In this document: one piece after another, positions 43,622-53,580 of the stretch
How the letters are laid out: each line of letters starts with the position of its first letter
Numbering within the stretch: the stretch's first letter is position 1
From: Methylobacterium sp. E-045
GTDB taxonomy: Bacteria > Pseudomonadota > Alphaproteobacteria > Rhizobiales > Beijerinckiaceae
Reading direction: 5' to 3'
NCBI RefSeq assembly: GCF_022829685.1
Contig: NZ_JAKSYE010000028.1
Location: 62,001-126,000 of the forward strand
Length of the DNA stretch: 64,000 nucleotides
Made by a program: the position numbers and the translations under genes
The notes under the pieces: model-generated
Told to the model about the DNA's origin: nothing
Seen by the model: only the letters and a program-made list of their open reading frames with translations
Databases searched by the model: none

Positions 43622-43949
43622 AGAGGCTGTCTTATCGTCCATCCGTCCTCGTGAGTTCATGGGCGAGTACGTTTGGCCCGCGCTCTAGCACTATAGCGAG
43701 CACCGGCTTGAGAAGCACTTGGCAGCAAATGCCATCTCCCAAATCGACAACCTCGCCGAGGCGGTCACCGCGTACAAGTTGCCCCCTGATCGTACGGAGG
43801 TGAAACGCGGTGAAGCTGGCAAGTATCGCGACTACTACGACGGAAATGGCCCGTTTTTGGGACAGTCACGGCTCTCACGACTGCCACAAACACGGCAAGC
43901 TTGCGCGAAAGTCGGCTGTAAACAATCCGAAAGGCATGGCCGAGGGTAG
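43622..43949 (+). pseudogene. Broken hypothetical gene with an in-frame TAG
   Basis: One frame reads REFMGEYVWPAL, then a TAG (43686-43688), then HYSEHRLEKHLAANAISQID and NLAEAVTAYKLPPDRTEV. Both sides look like real protein, and a CAG-to-TAG change would explain the stop. The frame later runs into a Ser/Arg-rich stretch that looks non-coding. The protein family is not recognised. It overlaps the next open frame, which may be its continuation after a frameshift. Confidence 0.4.
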
Positions 43950-44127
43950 ATTGGAGCCAACGACGGACTTCGGGTTCTTCGCAGACCATACCCTATCAAA
44001 TGGACCACTCACGCCCTACGAAGGTTTGGCCGTCATTCTTAACGATGGAACACAACGAGAGGTGTTCAAGCTTTTGCGCAAAGCACTTCAAGCTTGGGAA
44101 GCCGAGTTAAAAGCGCCTGAACTCTGA
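43810..44127 (+). CDS. Uncertain hypothetical protein, 105 residues
   Basis: A GTG-started frame with a poor N-terminus (ASIATTTTEMARFWDSH) but a protein-like C-terminal half: LEPTTDFGFFADHTLSNGPL and TQREVFKLLRKALQAWEAEL. It overlaps the broken frame before it in a different phase. It may therefore be the tail of the same damaged gene rather than an independent one. No family is known. Confidence 0.4.
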   Translation: MKLASIATTTTEMARFWDSHGSHDCHKHGKLARKSAVNNPKGMAEGRLEPTTDFGFFADHTLSNGPLTPYEGLAVILNDGTQREVFKLLRKALQAWEAELKAPEL

Positions 44128-44156
44128 AGCACTTACCGCTAGGTGCGCGGCGCCTC

Positions 44157-44444
44157 CTAGAAGAACGTGCCGAACGACGCCACGCCGGTCCAGTAATTCG
44201 TCCCTGTTAAGTTCATAACGTTGGCGCGGAACGTCGTCCGGCGCCATTCCAACAGGGTCGAGTAGCGGAGTCCGAGATCGCGACGCGCCCAATCCGGCAG
44301 GGCCTGGGCGTTAGCCGTATCGACGAGCTGCCGCCCCGTGTGGAGGACAGAGCCGTTCAAGATCAAACCCGAACCCCAAGGGAGATCCCACTCCGTTCCG
44401 AAATGGAGTTGCACGTCGCTTAGGCCGATCGGACGATTGCCCAC
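44157..44444 (-). pseudogene. C-terminal remnant of a TonB-dependent siderophore receptor
   Basis: The 95-residue frame reads VQLHFGTEWDLPWGSGLILN, then GSVLHTGRQLVDTANAQALP, WARRDLGLRYSTLLEW and FRANVMNLTGTNYW, ending in Phe-Phe. This is the last part of an outer-membrane beta-barrel of the siderophore-receptor type, including the terminal aromatic. The plug and most of the barrel are missing; an in-frame TAG lies directly upstream. It is a deletion relic at the edge of the lower-GC patch. Confidence 0.75.
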
Positions 44445-44520
44445 GGCAATCTACGTCCCGAACCCGGGCGAACGGGTTTCCGGGCGGCTCGAGAACCACG
44501 GTTCGCCCCGGCGTCGCCCG

Positions 44521-47199
44521 TCACTCCGCCGCTCCAGTCCCATCCGGATTCGTTCGATGTGCCTTCTGGTGCAGCAGGTTGAGGATCAGCGCCGTCCAGC
44601 CGGTCTGGTGGGAGGCGCCGAGGCCGCGGCCGGTATCGCCGTCGAAGAACTCGTGGAACAGCAGGGCCTCCTCGGCGCCGGGGGCCGAGGCGATGGGCGG
44701 GCGGTCCCCGAGGGCCGGCCGGCGTCCGTCCTCGCCCTTGGCGAAGAGGGCGATCAGGCGATCGGTGAGGGCGTCGGCGATGGCGTTCAGGGTGAGGAAC
44801 GTGCCCGATCCGGTGGGATACTCCACCAGGAAGTCGTCCCCGTAATAGGAGTGGAACCGCCGCAGCGCCTCCACCACGAGGTAGTTGACCGGCATCCACA
44901 CCGGGCCGCGCCAGTTCGAATTGCCGCCGAACATGTTCGAGGTGGAATCGGCCGGGTCGTAGCGCACGGTGAACGCGTCGCCGAACCCGTTCAGGGAATA
45001 GGGCCGGTCGAGATGCGCCTTCGACAGGGAGCGCACGCCGTGGTCCGAGAGGAACTCGGCCTCGTCGAGCATGCGCCGCAGCAGCGCCTTCATCCGGTGC
45101 CCGCGCAGGAGCGACAGGAGCTTGCGGTCGCCGACGCCGCCTTCGTCCCAGCGCGAGACGAGGCGGGCGAGATGGGGGCGGTTCTCGAGGAGCCAGTTCA
45201 GGCGGCGGGCGAAGTCCGGCAGCCGCTGCAGCATCGAGGGCTCGATCACCTCCACGGCGAAGAGCGGCACCAGCCCCACCACGGAGCGGACGCGCAAGGG
45301 GAGCATGCCGCCGCCGGGGATGTCGACCTCGTCGTAGTAGAACTCGTCCTCCTCGTCCCACAGGCCGAAGCCCTCGCCGCCCATGTCGGTCATCGCCTCG
45401 GCGATGAGCAGGAAATGCTCGAAGAACTTCGAGGCGGTGCTCTCGTAGACGTCGTTGTGGAGCGCGAGTTCGAGGGCGATGCGCATCATGTTGAGGGAAT
45501 ACATCGCCATCCAGGCGGTGCCGTCGGCCTGATGGATGCGGCCGAAGCCGGGGGGCGGGCGCGACCGGTCGAACACGCCGACATTGTCGAGGCCGAGGAA
45601 GCCGCCCTGGAAGACGTTGCGGCCCTCCGCATCCTTGCGGTTCACCCACCAGGTGAAGTTGATGAGGAGCTTGTGGAAGACGCCCTCCAGGAAGGCGAGG
45701 TCGCCGCGCCCGCCGCGCCGGTCGCGGTCGATCTCGAACACCCGGTAGGTCGCCCAGGCATGGACCGGCGGGTTGGCGTCGCCGAACTCCCACTCGTAGG
45801 CCGGAAGCTGGCCGTTGGGGTGCATATACCATTCGCGGGTGAGGAGCAGCAGCTGCTTCTTGGCGAAATCCGGGTCGAGGAGCGCCAGCGGGATGCAGTG
45901 GAAGGCGAGGTCCCAGGCCGCGAACCAGGGATATTCCCATGTGTCGGGCATGGAGAGCACGTCGGCCCCGGCGAAGTGGCGCCAGTGGACGTTGCGTCCG
46001 CCGTCGCGCTCGCGCGGCGGGGCCGGCTGGAGCGGGTCGCCCTTCAGCCAGAGCCGCACGTCGTAACAGTAGAGCTGCTTCGACCAGATCAGCCCGGCGG
46101 CGGCCTGGCGGAAGATGGCGCGCGAATCCGCGTCGGGGATGCCGTCCTGAAGGGCGTCGTAGAAGGCGTCCGCCTCGGCGATCCGGCGCAGCAGGATGGC
46201 GCCCTCGCGGTCGACGGGGCGGGGCCGCGCGCCGGCCGACAGCCGCAGGGTGACCCGCTTCGACTCTCCGGGCGCGAGGCGAAGGGCGTAGTGCAGGCCG
46301 AGCTTGGTCCCGCCATCCCGCCGCACGGCGGATTCGTCGCCCCCGACGATGGCCGCGTGGAGCCCGTCCTTGAACGGGCCGGGGGCGTCGGGCTGGCAGC
46401 CATGGAGGCGCAGGTTGGTGTCGTTCTCGCAGAACAGGACCTCCGGTTCGCCGTCATAGGAGAGCCGGTACCGGCCGAGGCGCGGATGCTCGCAGGCGAT
46501 GCTGCCATCGGGCTGGACCGCCATCCTGGGGCGCGATTCCGCCGGTCCCTCGCGCCACGACCAGATGTTACGGTACCAGAGCTGCGGCACCAGGCGCAGA
46601 TCCGCCGCCTCGGGGCCACGGTTGGTCGCCGTGATCACCGCATGGATGTCGTCGATCTCCTCCTTGGCGTATTCCACGGTGACGTCGAAGAAGCGGTCCT
46701 CGGCGAAGGCGCCCGTCTCCTCGATCTCGTATTCCGGCTGGTCGCGCCCCCGGCGCAGTCCCTCGCGGACGAGTTCGTCATAGGGATAGGCCGCCTGCGG
46801 ATAGCGATAGAGGAACTTCAGGTAGGCATGGCTCGGGGTCGCGTCGAGGTAGTGATAGACCTCCTTGACGTCCTCGCCGTGGTTGCCCTCCTCGTTGGTG
46901 AGGCCGAAGAGCCGCTCCTTGAGGATGTCGTCGCGGCCGTTCCACAGGGCGAGGGACAGGCACATCTGCCCGCGTTCGTCGCAGAGGCCGGCGAGCCCGT
47001 CCTCGCCCCAGCGATAGGCGCGCGAGCGGGCCTCCTGATGCGGCAGCGAGCGCCAGGCATTGCCGTCGCGGCTGTAATCCTCCCGCACCGTCCCCCATTG
47101 GCGCTCGGCGAGATACGGCCCCCACAGGGACCATGCGCGCTCGCCGCGCGCCTGTTCGGCGATGCGGCGGCGCTCGGCCCAGGCGTCGAGTTCGCTCAC
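44521..47199 (-). CDS. Large GH63 / MGH1-like glycosidase
   Basis: An 892-residue protein with an (alpha/alpha)6-type catalytic part in the second half. Features are YPWFAAWDLAFHCIPLALLD, LPAYEWEFGDANPPVHAWAT, FLGLDNVGVFDRS and NSNWRGPVWMPVNYLVVEAL. These fit the GH63-like group that cuts glucosides such as oligosaccharides or glucosylglycerate-type solutes. No signal peptide, so cytoplasmic. GTG at 47199 was chosen because the conserved ELDAWAERRRIAEQARGERA follows. It lies near GH15 and a Gfo/Idh oxidoreductase. Exact substrate unknown. Confidence 0.8.
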   Translation of the reverse strand: MSELDAWAERRRIAEQARGERAWSLWGPYLAERQWGTVREDYSRDGNAWRSLPHQEARSRAYRWGEDGLAGLCDERGQMCLSLALWNGRDDILKERLFGLTNEEGNHGEDVKEVYHYLDATPSHAYLKFLYRYPQAAYPYDELVREGLRRGRDQPEYEIEETGAFAEDRFFDVTVEYAKEEIDDIHAVITATNRGPEAADLRLVPQLWYRNIWSWREGPAESRPRMAVQPDGSIACEHPRLGRYRLSYDGEPEVLFCENDTNLRLHGCQPDAPGPFKDGLHAAIVGGDESAVRRDGGTKLGLHYALRLAPGESKRVTLRLSAGARPRPVDREGAILLRRIAEADAFYDALQDGIPDADSRAIFRQAAAGLIWSKQLYCYDVRLWLKGDPLQPAPPRERDGGRNVHWRHFAGADVLSMPDTWEYPWFAAWDLAFHCIPLALLDPDFAKKQLLLLTREWYMHPNGQLPAYEWEFGDANPPVHAWATYRVFEIDRDRRGGRGDLAFLEGVFHKLLINFTWWVNRKDAEGRNVFQGGFLGLDNVGVFDRSRPPPGFGRIHQADGTAWMAMYSLNMMRIALELALHNDVYESTASKFFEHFLLIAEAMTDMGGEGFGLWDEEDEFYYDEVDIPGGGMLPLRVRSVVGLVPLFAVEVIEPSMLQRLPDFARRLNWLLENRPHLARLVSRWDEGGVGDRKLLSLLRGHRMKALLRRMLDEAEFLSDHGVRSLSKAHLDRPYSLNGFGDAFTVRYDPADSTSNMFGGNSNWRGPVWMPVNYLVVEALRRFHSYYGDDFLVEYPTGSGTFLTLNAIADALTDRLIALFAKGEDGRRPALGDRPPIASAPGAEEALLFHEFFDGDTGRGLGASHQTGWTALILNLLHQKAHRTNPDGTGAAE

Positions 47200-47515
47200 G
47201 CCCGGTCCCCGCGTCCGGGAGCCGGATGCGGTCCGGCAAGGCGAAGGATCGGGCGAGCGTGCGAGAAAGGCAGAGGGTGGGCGGTCATCGGTCCCGGTGG
47301 GCTGTGGCTCGGTCGGGGCCGAGATGCACCATCGGAGCCAAGCGCGGATCTGTCTCCGAGGAACATGCCGCGAGGGGCGGTCCTCGACCGGCCGCCGGAG
47401 AACGGTCACGCGGGCGTCACGGAACGGTGCGCGTGGTCCGCCGCGAAAACCGGCGGCGATTGGACGAGCACTCTGCTAGCCTGCGTCACCGCCACGACAG
47501 CCTGATTCCGGTGCC
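47200..47515. other. Divergent intergenic region between the GH63-like and PAP2 genes
   Basis: About 316 bases that must hold promoters for both divergent genes. The open frames crossing it are Arg/Pro-rich shadows. I see no clear palindrome or riboswitch-like structure. Confidence 0.5.
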
Positions 47516-48940
47516 ATGACCAGACCACGCACGAACGCGGCCCGCACGCTCGGGCTCATCGCCTTCCTCGCCCTCGCGCCCGCTCACGCGCAGGCCCAGT
47601 CGGCGACGAATCTCGAAGCCCTGCGCGGGCTGGCGCCGGTGAGCGCCCTGGCGACGACGCCGGAAGGCCAGGCCGCGCTGGCGGCGAACCTCAAGGTCAC
47701 CGGCGACATCCAGATGGGACGGCACGACCAGCCCCTGCTGCTGTCCTTCGCCGAGCAGCAGCAACTCGCCCTGCGCGACTGCTTCATCACCGACGGCAAT
47801 GCCACCCAGCTCGCCGACGGCCTCGGCACGTCCCTCGGGGAGGCCTACCAGGCCAAAGCGCGCTACGAGGATTTCAAGACCTTCACCAGCGTCTCCGGCA
47901 GCCTCGCGCGGCTGATCGGCTATACCAACAACATCACCAAGTCGGATTCGAATGCGGGGAAGTATTTCTTCGCCAATGCGACGACGAATGGCGAGGCGCC
48001 CGTCTCCGAACCCGCCCGCGCCATCCTCACCCGGATCGGCGGCACGACGGATGTCTTCGGCAAGGCCTATGGCCGCCCAGCCGGAACGCCCGGTGCCGAC
48101 GCCTTCGGCAATTCCCGTCCGTTCCAGACCGAACCGAGTGTCCTCTCGTATCGGGGCAAGGATTACTTCGGCGCCGCCTCGCACAGCATGGACTGGCTGC
48201 GCGGCCCGAAACAGAACCTGACGGACAGCCCGTCCTATCCGAGCGGCCACACCACCTACGGCTACACGGAATCGCTCCTCCTCGCCCTGCTGGTGCCCGA
48301 GCGCTACCAGCAGATGGTCGCGCGCGGGGCCGAGTACGGCAACAACCGCATCGTCGTCGGCGCCCATTACGCCATGGACGTGCTCGGGGGCAGGGCGGTG
48401 GCCCTCCACGCCGTCGCCCATCTGCTCGCCAACGACCCGGCCTATGTCGGACAGACCCGCGCGAACCCGGCCATCGTCAACGAGATGAGCCGCGCCACCG
48501 ACGACGCGGTGACCATCACCGACTATCCGGAGGCCCTGAAGGCGGCGCGCGCGGAACTCCAGGCCTTCCTTCGCGAGCGCTGCGGCGAGGCGGTGGCCGC
48601 CTGCGCCGCCGCCGACCGGAGCCGGTTCAAGGATGGCGCCGCCAACGCGGCCTTCTACGCCTCCACCCAGACCTACGGCCTGCCGGTGGTGCATCAGGGC
48701 CGGTCGGGCCAGGCGGTGGATGTGGCGACAACCGCGCCGGAGGCGGGCCATCTCCTCACCGCCGCGTTTCCGGCCCTGACCCTCGCCGAGGCCAACGCCA
48801 TCCTCACCGACACCCTCGGTCCGGCCGGCGGCTTCCTCGACGACGGCTCGGTCTTCGGCCTGTATTCCCGCCTCGACCTCTACGCGGCCGGGGGCAAGGC
48901 GGCGGCGCTCGCCGCCACCCGGCGCGCCAGCGCGCCGTAG
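47516..48940 (+). CDS. Exported PAP2-type (class A-like) acid phosphatase
   Basis: A 474-residue protein with a Sec signal (TLGLIAFLALAPAHAQAQ, cleavage after about 28). The PAP2 motifs are SYPSGHTTYGYTESLLLALL and the catalytic NNRIVVGAHYAMDVLGGR. The first K-x6-RP motif is less clear (around LRGPKQNL). It likely removes phosphate from organic esters in the periplasm. The protein is longer than PhoC/PhoN (about 250) because of extra N- and C-terminal regions. It is divergent from the GH63-like gene. Confidence 0.85.
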   Translation: MTRPRTNAARTLGLIAFLALAPAHAQAQSATNLEALRGLAPVSALATTPEGQAALAANLKVTGDIQMGRHDQPLLLSFAEQQQLALRDCFITDGNATQLADGLGTSLGEAYQAKARYEDFKTFTSVSGSLARLIGYTNNITKSDSNAGKYFFANATTNGEAPVSEPARAILTRIGGTTDVFGKAYGRPAGTPGADAFGNSRPFQTEPSVLSYRGKDYFGAASHSMDWLRGPKQNLTDSPSYPSGHTTYGYTESLLLALLVPERYQQMVARGAEYGNNRIVVGAHYAMDVLGGRAVALHAVAHLLANDPAYVGQTRANPAIVNEMSRATDDAVTITDYPEALKAARAELQAFLRERCGEAVAACAAADRSRFKDGAANAAFYASTQTYGLPVVHQGRSGQAVDVATTAPEAGHLLTAAFPALTLAEANAILTDTLGPAGGFLDDGSVFGLYSRLDLYAAGGKAAALAATRRASAP

Positions 48941-49001
48941 CGCGGCGGTCCGGGGACCGAGCCGCGCCGGCACGGCGTGGCGGACGGCAGACCGCGCTTC
49001 C

Positions 49002-49145
49002 TCACTCGGACACGCGCTTGACCATGTGGACGATGCGGGAATGGCCGGATTCGGCGTCGGGATTTCTCAACTCGCGCATTCCCGGCGCCCGGCCGGTGGT
49101 CAGGAAGACCAGGACCGTCAACGCAAGGACCCATTTGGCGGCCAT
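49002..49145 (-). CDS. Small membrane-anchored peptide, 47 residues
   Basis: It starts MAAKWVLALTVLVFLTTGRA and continues PGMRELRNPDAESGHSRIV. The N-terminus is one hydrophobic segment that could be a signal or an anchor. GAAAAGGG lies just before the ATG. There is no family match from memory. Codon choice is like the host. Confidence 0.5.
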   Translation of the reverse strand: MAAKWVLALTVLVFLTTGRAPGMRELRNPDAESGHSRIVHMVKRVSE

Positions 49146-49353
49146 CGCCCTTTTCCTTCTCGGGGGAGAGGGGAGGGCTCTACGCCCGAAAGCGGGCCGG
49201 CGGGTTGCGCCGGCGCACATCCACGCAGATGGGCCCTGGCCGCTTCGACACGGCGAGCGGGCGGCATGGGCCGTCGTCTCGCGGGCGTTCAGGCTTTCTT
49301 AGCCGTGCCATCGGAGAATGCGGGCTTACTACCCTGCTGCGAGGGCCTCGTTC

Positions 49354-49479
49354 GTGCTCGACCTCATCCTCTACATCAGCGCTTCCGTCTGCACCGTGGG
49401 ATGCCTGGGGCTCTGGGCGCTGCGCGAACCGCCGGTCTCCTATCCCCGGGTGGAATGGGACGACGACGTCATCGGCTGA
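49354..49479 (+). CDS. Small single-helix peptide, 41 residues
   Basis: The GTG frame reads LDLILYISASVCTVGCLGLW, then ALREPPVSYPRVEWDDDVIG and a stop. It has one hydrophobic helix and an acidic C-terminus. No strong ribosome site is seen. The clean hydrophobic-then-charged pattern suggests that it is real, but it is only tentative. It lies upstream of the LOV kinase. Confidence 0.4.
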   Translation: MLDLILYISASVCTVGCLGLWALREPPVSYPRVEWDDDVIG

Positions 49480-49688
49480 TCGCGGCCCCGCCCCGGACCT
49501 CCGCTGCGTCGGTCCGCGCGATGGCGTCACCGGACAGGCTGCTCCAGCACTCCATCGCGAGCGACGCCCGATCGTGAGGGCGGACCGGGCCTCATCGGAT
49601 ACGCGACAGCCGCCCCATCATGGGTTAGGGAGCCGACCGCCGTCTCGACCGTTGGGCACGTTCGAGTTCGAGTGAACGCGGCGGCCGG

Positions 49689-52109
49689 ATGGGAACGGGC
49701 GGTATGGAGGACGAGATCGACCGGTTGCGGCGGCGCGAGGCCGACCTCGAAGCCGAGGTCGCGCGGCTGAAAGCGGAGATCGCATCCGCCATCCGTGCGC
49801 CGGACAGGGGCCAGAAGACCTCCGCGGCGGGGCCGGACCTGCTGTTCACGGCGGCGGAGAAGACCCGCATGCCGCAGATCATCACCGACCCGAACCTGCC
49901 CGACAATCCCATCGTCTTCGCCAACCGCGCCTTTCAGGACCTGTGCGGCTACTCGGCGGAGGAACTCGTCGGGCACAATTGCCGGTTCCTGCAGGGGCCG
50001 GGAACCGACCCGGCCGACGTGGCGCGCCTGCGCGACGCCATCGCCGCGCGGCGCGACGTGGTGGTCGAGATCATCAACTACCACCGCGACGGGACGACGT
50101 TCCGCAACGAACTCTATGTCAGTCCCGTCTTCGACCGGGACGGGCACCTGCGCTACTTCTTCGGCAGCCAGCTCGACATCACCCGGTTTCGCACCGAGGA
50201 GGGCAAGCTCGCCGAGAGCGAGGCCCGATACCGGACGCTGTTCGACGCCATCGACGCCGGCTTCTGCATCGTCGAGATGCGGTTCGACGCCACGGGCCGC
50301 GCCATCGACTACCGCTTCGTCGAGGTCAATCCGGCCTTCGCGCGGCAGGCCGGCCTCGGGGACGTCGAGGGCCGCTGGGTCAGCGAGGTCATTCCCGGCA
50401 TCGAGCCGCGCTGGCTCGACGTCTACGGCGAGGTCGCCCTGACCGGTGAACCCGTCCGGTTCGAGAGCGGGGCGGTGACGCTGGGGCGCTGGTTCGACGT
50501 GCACGCCCTGCGCATCGGGGAGCCGGTCCAGCGGCGCGTCGCCATCCTGTTCAACGACATCACCGACCGGCGCGAGGCCGAGACCGTGCTGATGACCACG
50601 GCCCGCGAGCGCACCACGGAGCGCGATCTCGTCTGGCGCGCGAGCCGCGACCTCCTCGTGATCTGCGGCTTCGACGGGATCTACCGGTCGGTCAATCCGG
50701 CCTGGCGGGAGATGCTGGGCTGGCCCGCCGACGCCCTCGTCGGCGCGCGGTTCGACGCCTTCGTGCATCCCGAGGACCGGAAGGCGGCCGAGGAGGCCAT
50801 GGACCGCCTGCGGAGCGGCGCGATCCTCGACAACCTCGACATCCGGCATTTGGCGGCGGATGGCGGCGAGCGCTGGATCTCGTGGAACGCGATCCCGCAG
50901 GGCGATCATTTCTATGCCGCCGGCCGCGACGTCACCGAGCGAAAGGCCCTAGAGGACCAGCTGCGCCAGTCGCAGAAGCTCGAAGCCGTGGGCCAGCTCA
51001 CGGGCGGCGTCGCGCACGACTTCAACAACCTCCTGACCGTGATCCGGTCCTCCACCGACCTCCTGCGCCGCCCCGACCTGCCCGAGGAACGCCGGCGGCG
51101 CTATGTCGACGCCATCTCCGACACGGTGACGCGTGCGGCCAAGCTCACCGGCCAACTCCTGGCCTTCGCCCGGCGGCAATCCCTGACGCCCGAAGTCTTC
51201 GACGTCGCCAAGGGCGTGGCCTCCGTGGCCGACATGGTCGGCACCCTCACCGGCGCCCGTATCCAGGTGGTGACCCAGATCGAGACCGGCCGGGACGCGG
51301 AGGGGCAGCCGCTGGCCTGCCTCATCGATGCCGATCCGAGCCAGTTCGACACGGCCCTCGTCAACATGGTCGTCAATGCGCGCGACGCCATGGACGGGGA
51401 AGGCAAGCTGACCATCCGGGTCCGGCGCGCCTCGATCATCCCGCCCGTCCGGGCGCATCCCCGCATCCGGGGCGATTTCGTCGCCGTCTCGGTCTCCGAT
51501 ACCGGCTCGGGGATCGCCCCGGAGACGCTGGACCGGATCTTCGAGCCGTTCTTCACCACCAAGGGCGTGGGGCAGGGCACCGGCCTCGGCCTCAGCCAGG
51601 TCTTCGGTTTCGCCAAGCAATCGGGCGGCGAGGTCGTGGTGGAGAGCCGCCTCGGCCAAGGGACGACCTTCACCCTCTATCTGCCGCGCGCGGCGGGGGA
51701 GGCCGTAGCGGCCGAGCCGGTGCAGGAGCCCGCGCCCCTGGCCGAGCGGCACGGCACCCGCGTCCTCGTGGTGGAGGACAACGCGGAGGTCGGCGCCTTC
51801 GCCACCCAGGCCCTGCAGGAACTCGGCTACGTCACGCATTGGGTGACGGATGCGCAGCAGGCCCTCGACGCCCTGACCCGCGCCCCCGCCGGCTTCGAGG
51901 TGGTCTTCTCCGACGTGGTGATGCCGGGCATGAACGGCATCGATCTCGGCCACGCCATCGGCCGCGAATGGCCCGATCTGCCCGTCGTGCTCACCTCCGG
52001 CTACAGCCACGTCCTCGCCGAGGAGGGCAGCCACGGGTTCGAACTCCTGCGCAAACCCTATTCGGTGGCCGACCTGTCGCGCATCCTGCGGCTCGCCGTC
52101 TCGCGCTGA
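49689..52109 (+). CDS. Blue-light LOV hybrid histidine kinase
   Basis: An 806-residue soluble kinase. After a coiled coil (about 5-33) comes a LOV domain with the photoactive cysteine in [15 protein letters not shown] (Cys about 98). Two PAS domains follow (about 175-295 and 315-420). HisKA has [14 protein letters not shown] (His about 441), and the ATPase part carries [25 protein letters not shown] and [11 protein letters not shown]. The C-terminal receiver has [10 protein letters not shown] and the phospho-Asp in [14 protein letters not shown] (about 741). It is likely a light-regulated kinase with its own receiver; the output partner is not nearby. Confidence 0.95.
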   Translation: MGTGGMEDEIDRLRRREADLEAEVARLKAEIASAIRAPDRGQKTSAAGPDLLFTAAEKTRMPQIITDPNLPDNPIVFANRAFQDLCGYSAEELVGHNCRFLQGPGTDPADVARLRDAIAARRDVVVEIINYHRDGTTFRNELYVSPVFDRDGHLRYFFGSQLDITRFRTEEGKLAESEARYRTLFDAIDAGFCIVEMRFDATGRAIDYRFVEVNPAFARQAGLGDVEGRWVSEVIPGIEPRWLDVYGEVALTGEPVRFESGAVTLGRWFDVHALRIGEPVQRRVAILFNDITDRREAETVLMTTARERTTERDLVWRASRDLLVICGFDGIYRSVNPAWREMLGWPADALVGARFDAFVHPEDRKAAEEAMDRLRSGAILDNLDIRHLAADGGERWISWNAIPQGDHFYAAGRDVTERKALEDQLRQSQKLEAVGQLTGGVAHDFNNLLTVIRSSTDLLRRPDLPEERRRRYVDAISDTVTRAAKLTGQLLAFARRQSLTPEVFDVAKGVASVADMVGTLTGARIQVVTQIETGRDAEGQPLACLIDADPSQFDTALVNMVVNARDAMDGEGKLTIRVRRASIIPPVRAHPRIRGDFVAVSVSDTGSGIAPETLDRIFEPFFTTKGVGQGTGLGLSQVFGFAKQSGGEVVVESRLGQGTTFTLYLPRAAGEAVAAEPVQEPAPLAERHGTRVLVVEDNAEVGAFATQALQELGYVTHWVTDAQQALDALTRAPAGFEVVFSDVVMPGMNGIDLGHAIGREWPDLPVVLTSGYSHVLAEEGSHGFELLRKPYSVADLSRILRLAVSR

Positions 52110-52331
52110 GGCCGAGGGTCCGCCCGGCGGGCGCGACCGGGCGACGCGGCAACCTCTGCTGCAGTGCAACGTTGCTGTCTCATGAACACCGGCGCGCGGC
52201 CGACCCGGCGCTCGGCCGGGCCTTCTCCCGTCGCGCGGACCGCCTCGCCCGGCCTCCCGGCAGCCCCCATCTGGCCCGCCCTTCCATGCCGGCCAAAGCC
52301 GCACGACACGCACAACCGCACGGACATCCGC

Positions 52332-53490
52332 ATGAGCATCGCCTCCGCCCTCGGCCTGACATCGTCGAAAAAGGTCCGCTACGCCTTCGTCGCCCTCGGC
52401 GACATCACGCAGGAAGCCATGCTGCCCGGGGGTGGAGCACACCGGCAATTCGGAGATCGTCGCCTTCGTCACCGGCGATCCGGAGAAGGCGCGCGGCGTC
52501 GGCGCGCAATACGGCGTCACCGACACCTACGGCTACGAGGAGTTCGACGCCCTGCTGGCCTCGGGTACGATCGATGCGATCTATCTCGCCACCCCGAACT
52601 GGCGCCACGCCGAATTCGCGGTCCCCGCCCTGAAGGCCGGCATCCATGTCCTCGTGGAGAAGCCGCTGGAAATCTCGGCGGAGAAGTCCGGAGAGATCAT
52701 CGCGGCGCAGAAGGCCTCGGGCGCCAAGCTCATGGTGGCCTACCGGCTGCATTTCGAGCCCTGCACCCTGGCGACCATCGACCTGATCCGGTCAGGCCAG
52801 CTCGGCGAGCTGCTGACCTTCTCCTCGACCTTCACCCAGATGGTCTCGCCCGAGAACCACCGGGCGACGAGCGGCATCGAGGCGGGCCCGATCTTCGATA
52901 TGGGTCCGTATCCGATCAACGCCGCCCGCTACATCTTCGGCGACGAGCCGACGGAGGTGGTCTCGGCCGTGGGCATCCGTCACCCGGAAGCCGGCTTGGG
53001 CGATTTCGACGATACCGTCGCGGTGACGCTCCGGTTTCCGCAGGACCGCATCGCGCAGTTCGTGCTGTCCTATTACGGCAATACCCTCGACAGCTATTCG
53101 GTCGTCGGCACCAAGGGCAGCGTCGAGGTCAACCCGGCCTACATGTACGGCAAGTCCCTGGAGCACACGGTCACCATCGGCGAGGACAAGAGCCACGCCA
53201 GCTTCAAGAACACCGACCATTTCGGCGGCGAACTGAAGTACTTCTCGTCCTGCATCCTTGATGACCGGGAGCCCGAGCCCGATGGCGAGGAAGGCCTCGC
53301 GGATCTGCGCGTCATCGAAGGCATCGTCCGCGCCCTCGGGACCGGCACGTCGCAGAGGCTCGAGCCCTTCACCCGCACCAAGCGGATCGACCCGAAGAGC
53401 CAGGAGCAGACGCTCCCGGCCCAAAAATCGCCGGAGCTCGTCAACACGTCGAATCCCGGCAAGGGCAAGGACAAGGTTCCGCTGAACTGA
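52332..53490 (+). pseudogene. Gfo/Idh/MocA oxidoreductase interrupted by a one-base frameshift
   Basis: The N-terminus SSKKVRYAFVALGDITQEAM in one frame continues in the next frame as VEHTGNSEIVAFVTGDPEKA. The change falls at a run of five G (52428-52432); removing one G restores LPGVEHTGN. The rest is a normal NAD(P)-binding oxidoreductase: YLATPNWRHAEFAVPALKAG, HVLVEKPLEIS, IFDMGPYPINAARYIFG. It resembles glucose-fructose oxidoreductase. It may be a true recent mutation or a sequencing error; without the shift it would be a 385-residue enzyme. It sits upstream of GH15. Confidence 0.8.
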
Positions 53491-53536
53491 CCCGGCCGCT
53501 TCGCGACCGTGCCCTTACCCCGCTCCGCACGTCCCC

Positions 53537-53580
53537 CCGATGCACAAGCCCCTCGATGCATAAGTCCCCTCGATGAATGA
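53537..53580 (+). repeat. Short tandem repeat at the GH15 start
   Basis: The unit CGATGCATAAGTCCCCT occurs about two and a half times: CGATGCACAAGCCCCT, CGATGCATAAGTCCCCT, then CGATGAATGA. The last unit contains the GH15 start codon. The first ATG opens a seven-codon frame ending TAA. It could be slippage or a leader with effect on initiation. Confidence 0.6.

Noticed and set aside
44338-47505. A 1055-residue open frame on the + strand
   Set aside because: It is antisense to the GH63-like gene, rich in Val, Glu and Ala from third-position GC, with no family motifs.
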